NCBI RefSeq assembly: GCF_019565505.1 | Contig: NZ_CP067378.1 | Location: 806,001 to 870,000, forward strand | DNA from: Flavobacterium davisii | GTDB lineage: Bacteria; Bacteroidota; Bacteroidia; Flavobacteriales; Flavobacteriaceae | DNA length: 64,000 bases | Reading direction: 5' to 3' | Shown: positions 1 through 7,887 of the stretch, piece by piece | Layout: each line of letters begins with the position of its first letter | Position numbering within the stretch: the first letter of the stretch is position 1 | Notes under the pieces: generated by a model | The model's input: only the letters and a program-made list of their open reading frames with translations | Databases searched by the model: none | Told to the model about the DNA's origin: nothing | Program-made: the position numbers and the translations under genes

Positions 1-331
1 AAATATTTGCAATAAAATCATTGTTAGTCCCCACTTCTGCTTCATACTTATCAAAAAATAGATTTTTTGTATTTATAACTAGCAATCCATAGGGGATAAA
101 AAGGTAGTCTCCTTTTAAAGATTCAAATATAAAATTTTCAAGATTAGATGGTAGTCCGCAAAATTTATTTTCATAATCTAAAAACACATGATTATAAATT
201 TCATTATTACAATATAACCTAAATCGCCAGAGTGTAAGACCATTAAATGGTTCGTCAAATTCTGTTGCAATTAATTTGATTTCATGATAATTTGATTGAA
301 AAATGTGTGATTTATCTAATGCTAAGGACAT
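1..331 (-). CDS. Immunity-like protein, C-terminus outside window
   Basis: The reading frame opens at an ATG at 329-331 and runs off the left edge, giving about 110 residues beginning MSLALDKSHIFQSNYHE. I do not recognise the family. It starts 10 bp after the stop of a toxin remnant on the same strand, which is the position of an immunity gene in the other cassettes of this region. It is acidic, soluble and has no signal peptide, as expected for a cytoplasmic immunity protein. Immunity function is inferred from position only. Confidence 0.5.
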   Translation of the reverse strand, partial: MSLALDKSHIFQSNYHEIKLIATEFDEPFNGLTLWRFRLYCNNEIYNHVFLDYENKFCGLPSNLENFIFESLKGDYLFIPYGLLVINTKNLFFDKYEAEVGTNNDFIANI

Positions 332-341
332 AGAATATCTG

Positions 342-545
342 TTATTTTATTTTTTTAAATAGTTGATATGCTTCAATTGTGCTCTCTAATTTACCTGATT
401 TTTGTGCATTTTTAAAAAACATTAATCTCTTACCAGATTTATCAATGTTAATATAGTTTACAATATCATCTGCAACATTTTTTGGTAATTTATTAAGAGC
501 TGTTTGAACCTCAGTAACTACTGACTTCCCTTCTATTATACATTT
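342..545 (-). pseudogene. Toxin C-terminal remnant cut by a REP-like end
   Basis: An open frame of about 67 residues ends QLFKKIK just before the immunity-like gene. Its upstream end merges into a C-rich REP-like terminus at 546, so the apparent start (ATG within the repeat) is artificial. What remains is a lysine-rich tail with the stretch LNKLPKNVADDIVNYINIDK. No catalytic motif is visible and the toxin class cannot be told. It is read as a 5'-truncated, displaced toxin cassette. Confidence 0.5.
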
Positions 546-581
546 CCCCCGCTCCCGCGCGAACAATGTCATTAAGTTAAG
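546..581. repeat. REP-like terminus, variant 2 (left copy)
   Basis: The sequence starts CCCCCGCTCCCGCGCGAAC and continues to TTAAG. An inverted copy with one mismatch lies at 2067-2102. The outer half matches the REP ends used throughout the window; the inner half (GAACAATGTCATTAAG) replaces the usual AATCCTTTCGCGTGG. The pair bounds a 1.56-kb block. Confidence 0.7.
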
Positions 582-633
582 AAAATTTCACAAACTATCT
601 TTTTGATTTTTAGAAACTACTGGTTTTATTCTA

Positions 634-893
634 CCTCCGCTCCCGCGCGAATCCTTTCGCGTGTCAGTTACAATTTAAAAAACTGAAAAACACAAATATC
701 TTCCAGCAATCCTCTTGATCCAGAATAATCGACTGCACTACTATATTTGTAATCTTCAGGTCTAAACACTATTCCTTCCGCAACTGGATTATTGTGAATG
801 TAATCATTTTTTTGTTTGATTACTTCAAGTTGCTAGTTGATTATTTTTATCTTTTATTACTGCCACGCGAAAGGATTCGCGCGGGAGCGGGGG
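634..893. mobile_element. Mini REP/RAYT element (deletion derivative), copy 1
   Basis: A 260-bp element has inverted REP ends (634-664 and 863-893), each with a CGCGAA-AGGA-TTCGCG hairpin and a G-rich tip. Inside, on the minus strand, is the 3' part of a RAYT transposase gene (about 50 codons, from KQKxDYIHNNPVAEG to the end), followed by a short unrelated spacer. It has no start codon or HUH motif, so it would need a transposase supplied from the 5176-5862 element or elsewhere. This copy carries a few differences from the others. Confidence 0.8.
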
Positions 894-950
894 TCTAAAA
901 GGGCAATGTACTATCGTTTGTATTGAGAACCATTTTGGAACATACGTTAA

Positions 951-984
951 TAAAAAAACTAACAGGACTTAAAAGACCTGTTAG
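951..984 (-). terminator. Rho-independent terminator-like hairpin
   Basis: Read on the minus strand, CTAACAGG pairs with CCTGTTAG through a short loop, with one mismatch and three further inner pairs, and is followed by a run of T. No intact gene lies directly upstream, so it may be a leftover of a lost cassette. Confidence 0.5.
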
Positions 985-1176
985 GTTTCGATAGGAACAA
1001 GCATCGTTAATGTTTATTGAAAACCCATAAAAAAACAATGCGCTATCATTGTACTATAAGGACTTACTGACAACCTTTTATTGTTTAATCTAATTGTTTG
1101 TTTGAGCCAGAAACTTGAACAAGCCTTAAAATCACATTATCATCTAAAAGAAGTCCGTACCTCAGAGTTCATATGA

Positions 1177-1690
1177 AGTTTACCATACGTATTTAGAAAA
1201 TTACCATGCGCATTCAAAGATTTACCATGCGTATTTAGAAAATCACCATACGCATACAAAGATTTACCATGTGTATTTAGAAAATTACCATGAGCATACA
1301 AAGATTTACCATGCGTATTTAGAAAATTACCATGAGCATACAAAGATTTACCATGCGTATTTAGAAAATTACCATGAGCATACAAAGATTTACCATGCGT
1401 ATTTAGAAAATTACCATGCGCATACAAAGATTTACCATGTGTATTTAGAAAATTACCATGCGCATACAAAGATTTACCATGCGTATTTAGAAAATTACCA
1501 TACGCATTTAAAAAATTACCATGCACATATAAAGATTTACCATGCGTATTTAGAAAATTACCATGCACATACAAAGATTTACCATGCGTATTTAGAAAAT
1601 TACCATGCGCATACAAAGTTTTACCATGCGTATTTAGAAAATTACCATGCACATATAAAGATTTACCATGCGTATTTAGAAAATTACGGT
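1177..1690. repeat. 42-bp tandem repeat array, about 12 copies
   Basis: About twelve direct copies of a 42-bp unit occur. Each is built from two related halves around TTACCATGCGTATTTAG and TTACCATGCGCATAC. Copies differ by a few substitutions, and one extra half-unit lies near 1500-1520. Because 42 is divisible by 3, long frames stay open on both strands (14-residue repeats such as HGNFLNTHGKSLYA on minus). Neither frame has a plausible start context or similarity to known repeats, so I treat it as a minisatellite and not a gene. Confidence 0.85.
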
Positions 1691-1892
1691 GTTCAGTTGA
1701 AGTTTTAAGATTAGTAATACTATTAAACTTCTTTTGAGAAATTCTCTTTTACTTTCAACACGGCTAGTGCAAGCCACATACCTTATCAACATAGATTTAT
1801 TATTGCAAAATACAAATCTCTTGAAAATACATCTAGCCAATTAACAGTAGTTAAACTTATACAATAAACACTTTTTTATGATATATATATTC

Positions 1893-2036
1893 CCGACTCA
1901 TTAGATTTTAGGCAAACAAAAACCACAAGCTTTCTACTGATTGTGGTTCTTAACTTGGTTGTGCAATATTATGGGTACGAGCTTAAAGCTCGCACGAGCC
2001 TAAGTTTACTTAATGCTTGGACTATCAAGGGTAAAT
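1893..2036. repeat. Shared cassette 3' flank, copy 1 (orphan)
   Basis: About 145 bp nearly match 6176-6322, and the distal half matches 2103-2192. Read on the minus strand it begins with codons for a tail LDSPSIK-stop, then a CGAGCTTTAAGCTCG palindrome, then a terminator-like hairpin AACCACAA...TTGTGGTT followed by T-rich DNA. Here no immunity gene is left attached. About 30 bp resembling an IS3 right end (2036-2065) follow. Confidence 0.7.
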
Positions 2037-2066
2037 ATGTAAACTTTTTTTAGGACGAGAAAAACC

Positions 2067-2102
2067 CTTAACTTAATGACATTGTTCGCGCGGGAACGGG
2101 GG
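2067..2102. repeat. REP-like terminus, variant 2 (right copy)
   Basis: Inverted partner of 546-581, from CTTAACTTAATGAC to the GGGGG tip, differing by one base in the G-rich part (GGGAACGG). It separates the orphan 3' flank from the next cassette. Confidence 0.65.
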
Positions 2103-2192
2103 TTCTTAACTTGATTGCGCAATATTATGGGGCCGAGCTTGAAGCACGCTCTAGCCTAAGACTACTTAATGCTTTGACTATCGGGGGCTATA
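2103..2192. repeat. Shared cassette 3' flank, copy 2 (partial)
   Basis: Partial copy of the flank seen at 1893-2036 and 6176-6322. Its outer part (with the CCACAA hairpin) is replaced by the REP-like end at 2102. Its inner part encodes the last residues of the neighbouring immunity gene (PDSQSIK-stop). Confidence 0.65.
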
Positions 2193-2583
2193 TAATATAA
2201 CCTATCTTGTATTTCCCCTTCAATAAATCTCAAATAGTCATTCTCATCTAAACCTATGTTATATTTATCCCAAGGAGATACCAGATTTTCATTTTTTTTA
2301 AATATGAATTAATTAATTCTAATATCGCATTTCTATTAAACTGTTCTCCTCCATAGTTTACAATCTTCTCAAATTCATCATAATTATTAATTGTATTATA
2401 CATTAATAAAAGCTGATGTTTAAAATTATTTTCTCCAAATAATTTTATAGAGTTTTCTAATCTAGAACTTGATAAATCTATTAAGTTAAAAATAGGTGTA
2501 TAAATATTATAAGGTTCTCCCCATTCAAACTTTTTCTCTTCTATCTTACAGTTTGGCACTGCATCCTTATCTATATATGTCAT
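2162..2583 (-). pseudogene. Immunity protein for deaminase toxin (frameshifted)
   Basis: The ATG overlaps the stop of the upstream toxin (ATGA), typical of a coupled toxin/immunity pair. The frame reads about 98 residues (MTYIDKDAVPNCK...) to ...LINSYLKK. It then shifts at an A8 run near 2293-2300 and continues in another frame (NENLVSPWDKYNIGLDEND...) to PDSQSIK-stop at 2162. Joined length is about 140 residues. Family not recognised. The break may be a sequencing deletion. The last codons lie in a repeat shared with another immunity gene. Confidence 0.55.
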
Positions 2584-3310
2584 GTCATTTTACGGCTTTT
2601 ATTCCATCAACAAGATAAACTTTTACATTTGGAAACATGGTTGCAAAATCCTGAATTACTCCTTGACAAGAAATACAATATGGGAGCTCAGAAGAAATTA
2701 TAATCTGCCCTTTAACACTAGGAAACTTTTGTCCTTTTTACCTCCTAACTTGCCAGCAATTTCACTCAAACCTACATATTCTGTATCAAACTCTCTACTC
2801 CAAGCTCCATCTGTTCCTATTCCACCGTCTTTATCTACTTTATACGCATCAAAAATAGATTCTCCTTCATACTTAGACCCACTTATTTTAATATCATTTG
2901 AATCTAAATTCACATTATCAATCTTGCCTTCAAAATAAGCTAAATTTCTTTTATCAAACTGTTGAATTTGCTCTAAAAGTTGTTGTCCCGAGAATTGCTT
3001 TTTTAATTCATATAATCTTCCTTCTCTAAATTGCTTAAAAGTTATTTTAGCTTTTGCATAATCAGAACTAAAACCTCTAAATACGTTTTTCCCTTCCATT
3101 AAGCTAGTTGGCTTACCCATCTCAACCCCTTCACCTGTACAAGTCGAACATTCTTTAAAAGGCGGAGAAGATAGTTCTGTTGCTGTACCTTCTGGTGATA
3201 CTTCATACCATTTGGTATTATCAGCACGTTTTATACCATTTTCAAAGATCGTTATAGCACCATCAGTGGTATAAACTTTTTTACCAGTAGCTTGGGCAAG
3301 TGCGGTTTTT
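2580..3310 (-). pseudogene. Deaminase-type toxin C-terminal region (5' cut by IS3, frameshifted)
   Basis: The frame enters from the IS3 junction at about 3310 with QATGKKVYTTDGAITIFENG, almost identical to the toxin at 9619-10536, and continues through KECSTCTGEGVEMG. It then diverges into a specific toxin domain. That domain has DTEY (expected zinc ligand/catalytic Glu) and, after a one-base shift near 2705, PYCISC (CxxC zinc ligands) followed by a helix and MFPNVKVYLVDG. This is the deaminase fold used in many polymorphic toxins, which act on nucleic acids or nucleotides in the target cell. The shared upstream part shows that two toxins in this window were built on the same pre-toxin region. 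Confidence 0.6.
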
Positions 3311-3742
3311 CATCTCCTGAATTACTTGGTATTGGACTTTTTTACAATATTGATTTTAAACTCTTTTTCAGCAATTTCTATCATTCTACGATAAGCCTCA
3401 GCTAAAAGTTTTGCTTCTTGAAGTTCTTTTTCAAGTTCAGTAATCGACTTTTGAGAGTCTTTTTCGTTTGTGTTGATTTTAACTGATTTCATATCAGGTA
3501 AAGATACAATTCTTGTTTTTAAAACATCAAAACCTCTTTCTCTTAACCAATAAGTAAGTCGACCATTACCAAGATTATGCTTTAACTCAACTTCTTTTTT
3601 GGTCATTGAACCAGTTAGATAATCATTACAAACAAATCTTTTAAATTCTTCTGAATATCTTGATTGCCACTTTGTAGAATATTCTACTGAATATCTTTCC
3701 ATAATTTTACACTTTTGTGTAAAATTATTTTAGGACGAGACA
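3311..3742 (-). mobile_element. IS3-family fragment with orfA only
   Basis: Left end of the same IS3-type element that is full-length at 10537-11946. The terminal repeat TGTCTCGTCCTAAAATA is present (as its complement, ending near 3742). The copy stops just inside the start of orfB, at the GAGATGAAAAACC position, where toxin sequence begins. It has truncated the deaminase toxin on one side and a mini REP element on the other. Confidence 0.8.
3322..3702 (-). CDS. IS3 transposase OrfA (126 aa)
   Basis: Identical in protein sequence to the OrfA of the full copy at 10577-10957. It is a small basic protein with a helix-turn-helix region (YSEEFKRFVCNDYLTGSMTKKEVELKHNLG) and a C-terminal coiled coil (ITELEKELQEAKLLAEAYRRM), the standard architecture for OrfA of IS3 elements, which binds the IS ends. 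Without orfB this copy cannot transpose by itself. Confidence 0.85.
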   Translation of the reverse strand: MERYSVEYSTKWQSRYSEEFKRFVCNDYLTGSMTKKEVELKHNLGNGRLTYWLRERGFDVLKTRIVSLPDMKSVKINTNEKDSQKSITELEKELQEAKLLAEAYRRMIEIAEKEFKINIVKKSNTK

Positions 3743-3780
3743 ATTACTGCCACGCGAAAGGATTCGCGCGGGAGCGCGGG
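3743..3780. repeat. REP terminus of a truncated mini element
   Basis: ATTACTG followed by the REP hairpin and a slightly altered G-rich tip (GGGAGCGCGGG). This is the right end of a mini REP/RAYT element whose remainder was removed at the IS3 boundary at 3742. The tip stops 3 bp after the stop codon of the adjacent immunity gene. Confidence 0.75.
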
Positions 3781-3783
3781 CAT

Positions 3784-4482
3784 CTAGACAGTTTTATACT
3801 CCACATATTCGCCCACTGTATCATACGGTATACTTGTATGAGGAGACCTAATTATTAACGTATTCCAAGGCTTCCAAACATCTAAAAGTTCAGTATTTGT
3901 TATTTTATGATGCTCTAAAACACCTTCGATAAAATAATCTTTCAATGGCATTTCCGAGACTCTTTCAACTCCATCTTTGATAAGGACTATTTTATACTCC
4001 AATTCATTATTTTTATTAATGTAAAAAGTAAACACTCCACCATCCCAAGAACTCAAGTATTCTAAATCTCCATCATTATCATATTGTGTTGGTAACAAAT
4101 TATTATCTTTCTCATACTCAAATATCATAGACATCATTCTGTCATTTGCCCATTGATAAAATACTTGTGCATAACTTAAAAGGTTTTGCTTTTGTAGACC
4201 AGAATCCCACCAGTAATGTTCTAAAAATTTTCCATCGGGATAAATCTCAATTTTTGCCTTGTTAAATTTTTCTGATGTATCTAATATTTCTTTTTGCTTT
4301 TTATGTATTATATCAGCTATGTCAAACAATTCAAACTCTCCCCATAAATATTTTTCACCGCATTTAATTACTGTAAGTTTTGGTTCATAACCACCTGCTT
4401 CAGTAAAATTTATTTCAATTAAAATTTTATCCCAAACTTTTTCTTTGAAAAATTTATTTATAATAACTAATACTTCTTCCAT
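3784..4482 (-). CDS. Immunity protein for the endonuclease toxin (232 aa)
   Basis: Full-length acidic soluble protein beginning MEEVLVIINKFFKEKVWDKI, with no signal peptide. It starts 2 bp after the toxin stop (4485), so the two are cotranscribed and probably translationally coupled. The N-terminal pattern (a helix, a KVWDKI-type tryptophan, then beta strands) weakly recalls YezG/DUF600-type immunity proteins, but I cannot confirm this. Expected role: bind and block the cognate nuclease in the cytoplasm of the producer or its kin. Confidence 0.6.
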   Translation of the reverse strand: MEEVLVIINKFFKEKVWDKILIEINFTEAGGYEPKLTVIKCGEKYLWGEFELFDIADIIHKKQKEILDTSEKFNKAKIEIYPDGKFLEHYWWDSGLQKQNLLSYAQVFYQWANDRMMSMIFEYEKDNNLLPTQYDNDGDLEYLSSWDGGVFTFYINKNNELEYKIVLIKDGVERVSEMPLKDYFIEGVLEHHKITNTELLDVWKPWNTLIIRSPHTSIPYDTVGEYVEYKTV

Positions 4483-4484
4483 AA

Positions 4485-5175
4485 TTAATTTGAAATTAAA
4501 TAGTTTTTCTTAACAGCTCCATTTTCTGATAATCTTACACGCATACTTATAGGTCGTTTTGAGCTACCTGCAAAAACGAAAACCATTTCTGCTTTATATA
4601 TTGAACTAGGATTATTTCTCTTAAGTGAAGATATTTCCTGTTCCATATTATACCAATCTCCTCCAGCTCTATTTTGCGTAGGACTTTGAGAAAAATAGTT
4701 TATCTGCTCACTTGGTCCTCCCCACTCATTTCTAAAAATATGCCCACCATCATCATTTGAATAACCATCTTTTACTAATTTAGTCTCTTGCTGATAGGTT
4801 TCATTTCTTGCTCTAGTAGTGAAGTCTATGTCTTCCATTATAGCTTTATTAACTCTTCCCAATTCATCAGTTTCAAAAACATATCTACCATTATCAACTA
4901 CATATCGGAAGTTCTTCATCAATGGCGGTGCAACGTTAAGAAATTTATTCCATCCCTGTCCAGCATCCCCCGCTGTAGCGCGTATTTCATTATTCAGAAT
5001 CTCTGCCCATTGTTTTCCTTCTTTATCAACTAAAACTAATTTTCCTTCTATTCTTTTAATTGTCCAAGTACTTGGTAATTGTTTGGTAATTTCAAGTAAT
5101 TCAGCAAGCTTAGTGCCTCCTAAAGTATTTTCAAGATTCTGTAAGACATCATCACTCAAATTATTAGAAAAAGAC
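4485..5175 (-). pseudogene. DNA/RNA non-specific endonuclease toxin, 5' truncated at REP
   Basis: The frame is open from the REP boundary at 5176 to the stop at 4485 (about 230 residues). An internal TTG at 5157-5159 is not a convincing start. The C-terminal half carries the signature of the Endonuclea_NS_2 type: YVFETDELGRV, then DGGHIFRNEWGGPSEQINYF (catalytic DGGH), an Asn-rich stretch SPTQNRAGGDWYNMEQEI and a late SKRPISMRVR strand. Such toxins cut nucleic acids without sequence preference. It lacks a signal peptide and carrier, so it is an orphan cassette. The catalytic core looks complete. Confidence 0.7.
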
Positions 5176-5862
5176 CTCCCGCTCCCGCGCGAATCCTTTC
5201 GCGTGGTATTTACAATTTAAAAAACTGAAAAACACAAATATCTTCCAGCAATCCTCTTTCACCAGAATAATCGACTGCACTACTATATTTATAATCTTCA
5301 GGTCTAAACACTATTCCTTCCGCAACTGGATTGTTATGAATGTAATCAATTTTTTGTTTGATTACTTCATTACTCCATAATTCTATGGGCTTGTTATCGT
5401 GTCGCCAAAACTGGCTGTGTTTTACATTGCTTGAATTGTTGGCAGCTTTTCTAAAACTTTCTAATAAAAACTCTCGTCTGCTCTCTCTTGGTTTTTCTTT
5501 GATTGCTTTTACAACAGCATTACTTGTAAATCTTTTAAAGTCTCCAAGTAAAGATGATGGTTCCTCTCCATTTACACTTCTAAAAATCAAATGCACATGA
5601 CTTGTCATAATACACCAAGCAATTATTTCCATTCCCTTTTGTTTCTGACAAAATGTAAGACTATTTATTATTATGTCTTTATACTCATTCCTAGTAAAGA
5701 CATCTAGCCAATCTATTACTGCAAAACTGACAAAATATAAACCTTCTGGGTTGTGAAACTTATAATTACGACTCATAAATCAAAAATAATACTTTACAAG
5801 GTAAAAAAACAGTTATGCTTGCTTTTATTGATCACGCGAAAGGATTCGCGCGGGAGCGGGGG
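5176..5862. mobile_element. REP-flanked RAYT element, full length (687 bp)
   Basis: Inverted REP sequences at 5176-5206 and 5833-5862 bracket a complete transposase gene. Each REP has a CGCGAA/TTCGCG stem with an AGGA loop and a C/G-rich tip (CCCCGCTCCC). This is the RAYT-plus-REP arrangement. The five 260-bp elements in the window share its REPs and the 3' part of its gene, so it or a close relative is the likely source of the transposase that spread them. Confidence 0.85.
5210..5776 (-). CDS. REP-associated tyrosine transposase (RAYT, Y1/HUH family, 188 aa)
   Basis: Complete gene beginning MSRNYKFHNPEGLYFVSFAV. It has the metal-binding HUH motif in MTSHVHLIF (about residue 60) and the tyrosine motif in KIDYIHNNPVAEGIV (about residue 145). 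The stop lies just inside the downstream REP. Members of this family nick and join single strands at REP hairpins. The gene is the only intact one of its type in the window; the mini elements keep only its last 50 or so codons. Confidence 0.9.
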   Translation of the reverse strand: MSRNYKFHNPEGLYFVSFAVIDWLDVFTRNEYKDIIINSLTFCQKQKGMEIIAWCIMTSHVHLIFRSVNGEEPSSLLGDFKRFTSNAVVKAIKEKPRESRREFLLESFRKAANNSSNVKHSQFWRHDNKPIELWSNEVIKQKIDYIHNNPVAEGIVFRPEDYKYSSAVDYSGERGLLEDICVFQFFKL

Positions 5863-6171
5863 TTTAGAGCGATATATGAAACAACTTCAAAAATCATAGC
5901 AAAGGAAAAAAATAGAACAATGGATTCAAAAGACTAGAACTCTAAATTTTAGTCATTTTACTATTGCTTCAAATAGTATTAAAAACCATCTAGAAACAAT
6001 TATAAACTTCTTTAACAATAGAAGCACTAATGCAAATGCAGAATCTTTTAATTCTAAAATAAAACTCTTTAGAGCGAATCTTAGAGGTGTTACAGATATT
6101 AAATTTTTCTTGTTTAGACTGGAAAAATTATTTGCTTAAATCAAACTAATCCCCAAAAAAAAATGTGAGCC
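5863..6171 (+). pseudogene. ISAon1-type transposase, C-terminal fragment
   Basis: The frame matches the C-terminal third of the transposase at 20601-21491 (from FRAIYETTSKII to FRLEKLFA-stop at 6139), with an internal deletion/shift near 5905-5935. It then reaches the IS end (CCCCAAAAAAAAATGTGAGCC). Its 5' side is cut exactly at the REP tip at 5862. An N-terminal fragment of the same IS type abuts another REP tip at 27692. Confidence 0.75.
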
Positions 6172-6175
6172 GGAA

Positions 6176-6322
6176 TTTATATTCCCGACTCATTAGATTT
6201 TAGGCAAACAAAAAACCACAAACTTTCTACTGATTGTGGTTCTTAATTTGGTTGTGCAACATTATGGGTACGAGCTTAAAGTTCGCACGAGCCTAAGATT
6301 ACTTAATACTCGGACTATCTGG
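6176..6322. repeat. Shared cassette 3' flank, copy 3 (most complete)
   Basis: Near-identical to 1893-2036. On the minus strand it supplies the last codons of the SMI1-type immunity gene (PDSPSIK-stop), a palindrome, then a hairpin AACCACAATCAG...TTTGTGGTTTTTTG that would act as a rho-independent terminator for the cassette (about 6206-6242). Confidence 0.7.
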
Positions 6323-6760
6323 GCTTTTTACTATCTTATTATATCTTTCTAAAACAAAATCTGTAAAACTATCATTTAGTTTTCTAATAACTGGTGTATC
6401 GTTTATATCAAACGCATATACAGGTGGATTCTCGTTACCTTCCTCTATTGGAACATAAAAAAATGTATCTTGAAATTTATCAAAAGGTAAAATTTTATCT
6501 ATCTCAGATAACTTAATGCCTTCACGCTTGTATCTATCAATCCACTCATAAATCCAATCATGAATATATTTCATATCTTTTGTTCCATGATAATCATATT
6601 CATCATAAATCGTTTTCTCTCCCATTAATAACAAATACTCTTTTAACGATAGAGGGATTTTAACCCCTAAGTCAGCCTCTAAAAGTTCGATAGCTTGAAT
6701 TTTTGAACCTTCTATTTCTAAAGTAATGTTATCAATTTTTATAAAATTCATAAACTTCAT
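6299..6760 (-). CDS. SMI1/KNR4 (SUKH) family immunity protein (153 aa)
   Basis: MKFMNFIKIDNITLEIEG... followed by LEADLGVKIPLSLKEYLLLMG, the characteristic start of SUKH domains, and later FYVPIEEGNENPPVYAFDIND and a C-terminal SFTDFVLERY helix. SUKH proteins are a common immunity superfamily against deaminase and nuclease toxins. The start is directly after the toxin stop (6761). The last residues are encoded in a repeat shared with two other sites. No secretion signal. Confidence 0.8.
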   Translation of the reverse strand: MKFMNFIKIDNITLEIEGSKIQAIELLEADLGVKIPLSLKEYLLLMGEKTIYDEYDYHGTKDMKYIHDWIYEWIDRYKREGIKLSEIDKILPFDKFQDTFFYVPIEEGNENPPVYAFDINDTPVIRKLNDSFTDFVLERYNKIVKSPDSPSIK

Positions 6761-7387
6761 CTAACGAAATGATTTTAAAGTTGTAGTAATAATTTCTAAA
6801 TCTACTTTCGGGAACATTTTTTTAAACTCCTTAATAACATTTGCACATGAACCGCAAGGGCATAATTGTGTGTACAGTTTAATCTCTCCTTCCACACCGT
6901 TAAATACTTGATTAGCCGTATTTGGTTTTACACCGTTCTTCAAAGCAAATTCTTCTAAAAGTTTTACTTCCGTGTCATTTACTCTACTTCTTCCTTCCCA
7001 ATTTGAAGTATGTTGCTCAAAAACAGAATTACCTCTTGCTGGATTTGGAGAGCCGGTGGATTTGTTAAAATATTTCCTGATTTAGGATCAGGATAACCAC
7101 TTGTAGCATGGCTTGTATAAGATTGTCCATTCTTCAAATTAACTTCTGCTTTAGCAATATTTACTTCAGGTTTTATATTATTACTGGATTTTATTAAGTC
7201 TAACGCCTCTGTTTTCGGCAGTTGCCATTTTACGAACCGATACTCCAACATTCTTTAATCCATCAAGATAAGGGGCGACAGATTTAATGGCATCGTCTAT
7301 TACACCTAACCTCCCTGCTCCTATAGCAACTGTCCAAGATTGTAACTTAAGAACTAAAGCAAGAAATATTAATCTAATTGCTTTCAT
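6761..7387 (-). pseudogene. Deaminase toxin with hydrophobic N-terminus (two frameshifts)
   Basis: Begins MKAIRLIFLALVLKLQSWTV at 7387, overlapping the previous immunity gene by 14 bp; the N-terminus could act as a signal sequence. The frame shifts near 7200-7215 and again near 7030-7060. The joined product contains AEVNLKNGQSYTSHATSG, then SRVNDTEVKLLEEF (Glu motif) and LYTQLCPCGSCANVIKEF (CxxC), ending ...LEIITTTLKSFR. This is a deaminase of the type in which a DTE motif precedes LYTE..PCxSC. The cognate immunity gene follows immediately. Both shifts could be sequence errors. Confidence 0.65.
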
Positions 7388-7886
7388 TGAAAATTTGCTC
7401 TTTTGTAAATTCTCTCCCCCAACCACGATTTTCACTAATTGAATACTTTTTCAATAAATCAATATTGGGCAATTCAATATTGTTATTGTACATAATTTCA
7501 ATACAACGCAACACAGATTGCATAGTTTTATCTGAATTATTTTCAATTTCTCCATACAAATCAATTGTACCACACTCAAATGCTAATTCCATTAAATCAA
7601 ATATAAATTTAGGAGTATTCTTGTATAATTTTTTAAGTTCAAAGTAGTCCTCTAAAGTGATTGTAATATTCTCTTCGTATTCATCTTCTAATATACTTTC
7701 AGGCATAATTTTCGAAACTTCATAAAGCCACTCATCAACAAATTTAATGTTTGTTTGTAACCAAAAAATTTTAAATACCTTATCCCATGAAACATTGTAG
7801 CCAATATTTTTAACAGATTTTTCCATGCATAAAATAATGAATGCAACTCTTGCTCTAAGCGATATTTTCTCTATTATTTCTTTCAT
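7374..7886 (-). CDS. Immunity protein for YwqJ-like deaminase (170 aa)
   Basis: Starts 1 bp after the stop of the secreted deaminase and overlaps the next toxin by 14 bp, so it sits in a compact toxin-immunity-toxin-immunity operon. The protein is helical and acidic (MKEIIEKISLRARVAFIILCMEK...). I do not recognise the family with confidence. Immunity function is inferred from order and spacing. Confidence 0.55.
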   Translation of the reverse strand: MKEIIEKISLRARVAFIILCMEKSVKNIGYNVSWDKVFKIFWLQTNIKFVDEWLYEVSKIMPESILEDEYEENITITLEDYFELKKLYKNTPKFIFDLMELAFECGTIDLYGEIENNSDKTMQSVLRCIEIMYNNNIELPNIDLLKKYSISENRGWGREFTKEQIFNESN

Positions 7887-7887
7887 T

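Noticed and set aside
342..572. Small gene starting inside a REP (MTLFARERGKC)
   Set aside because: The start and first residues are translated repeat; the real frame is a truncated toxin tail.
1177..1690. CRISPR array
   Set aside because: Units are directly adjacent with no unique spacers, and no cas genes are present.
1140..1708. Repeat proteins on both strands across the 42-bp array
   Set aside because: The open frames follow from a unit length divisible by three; there is no start context, no conserved neighbour and no known repeat family. Treated as noncoding.
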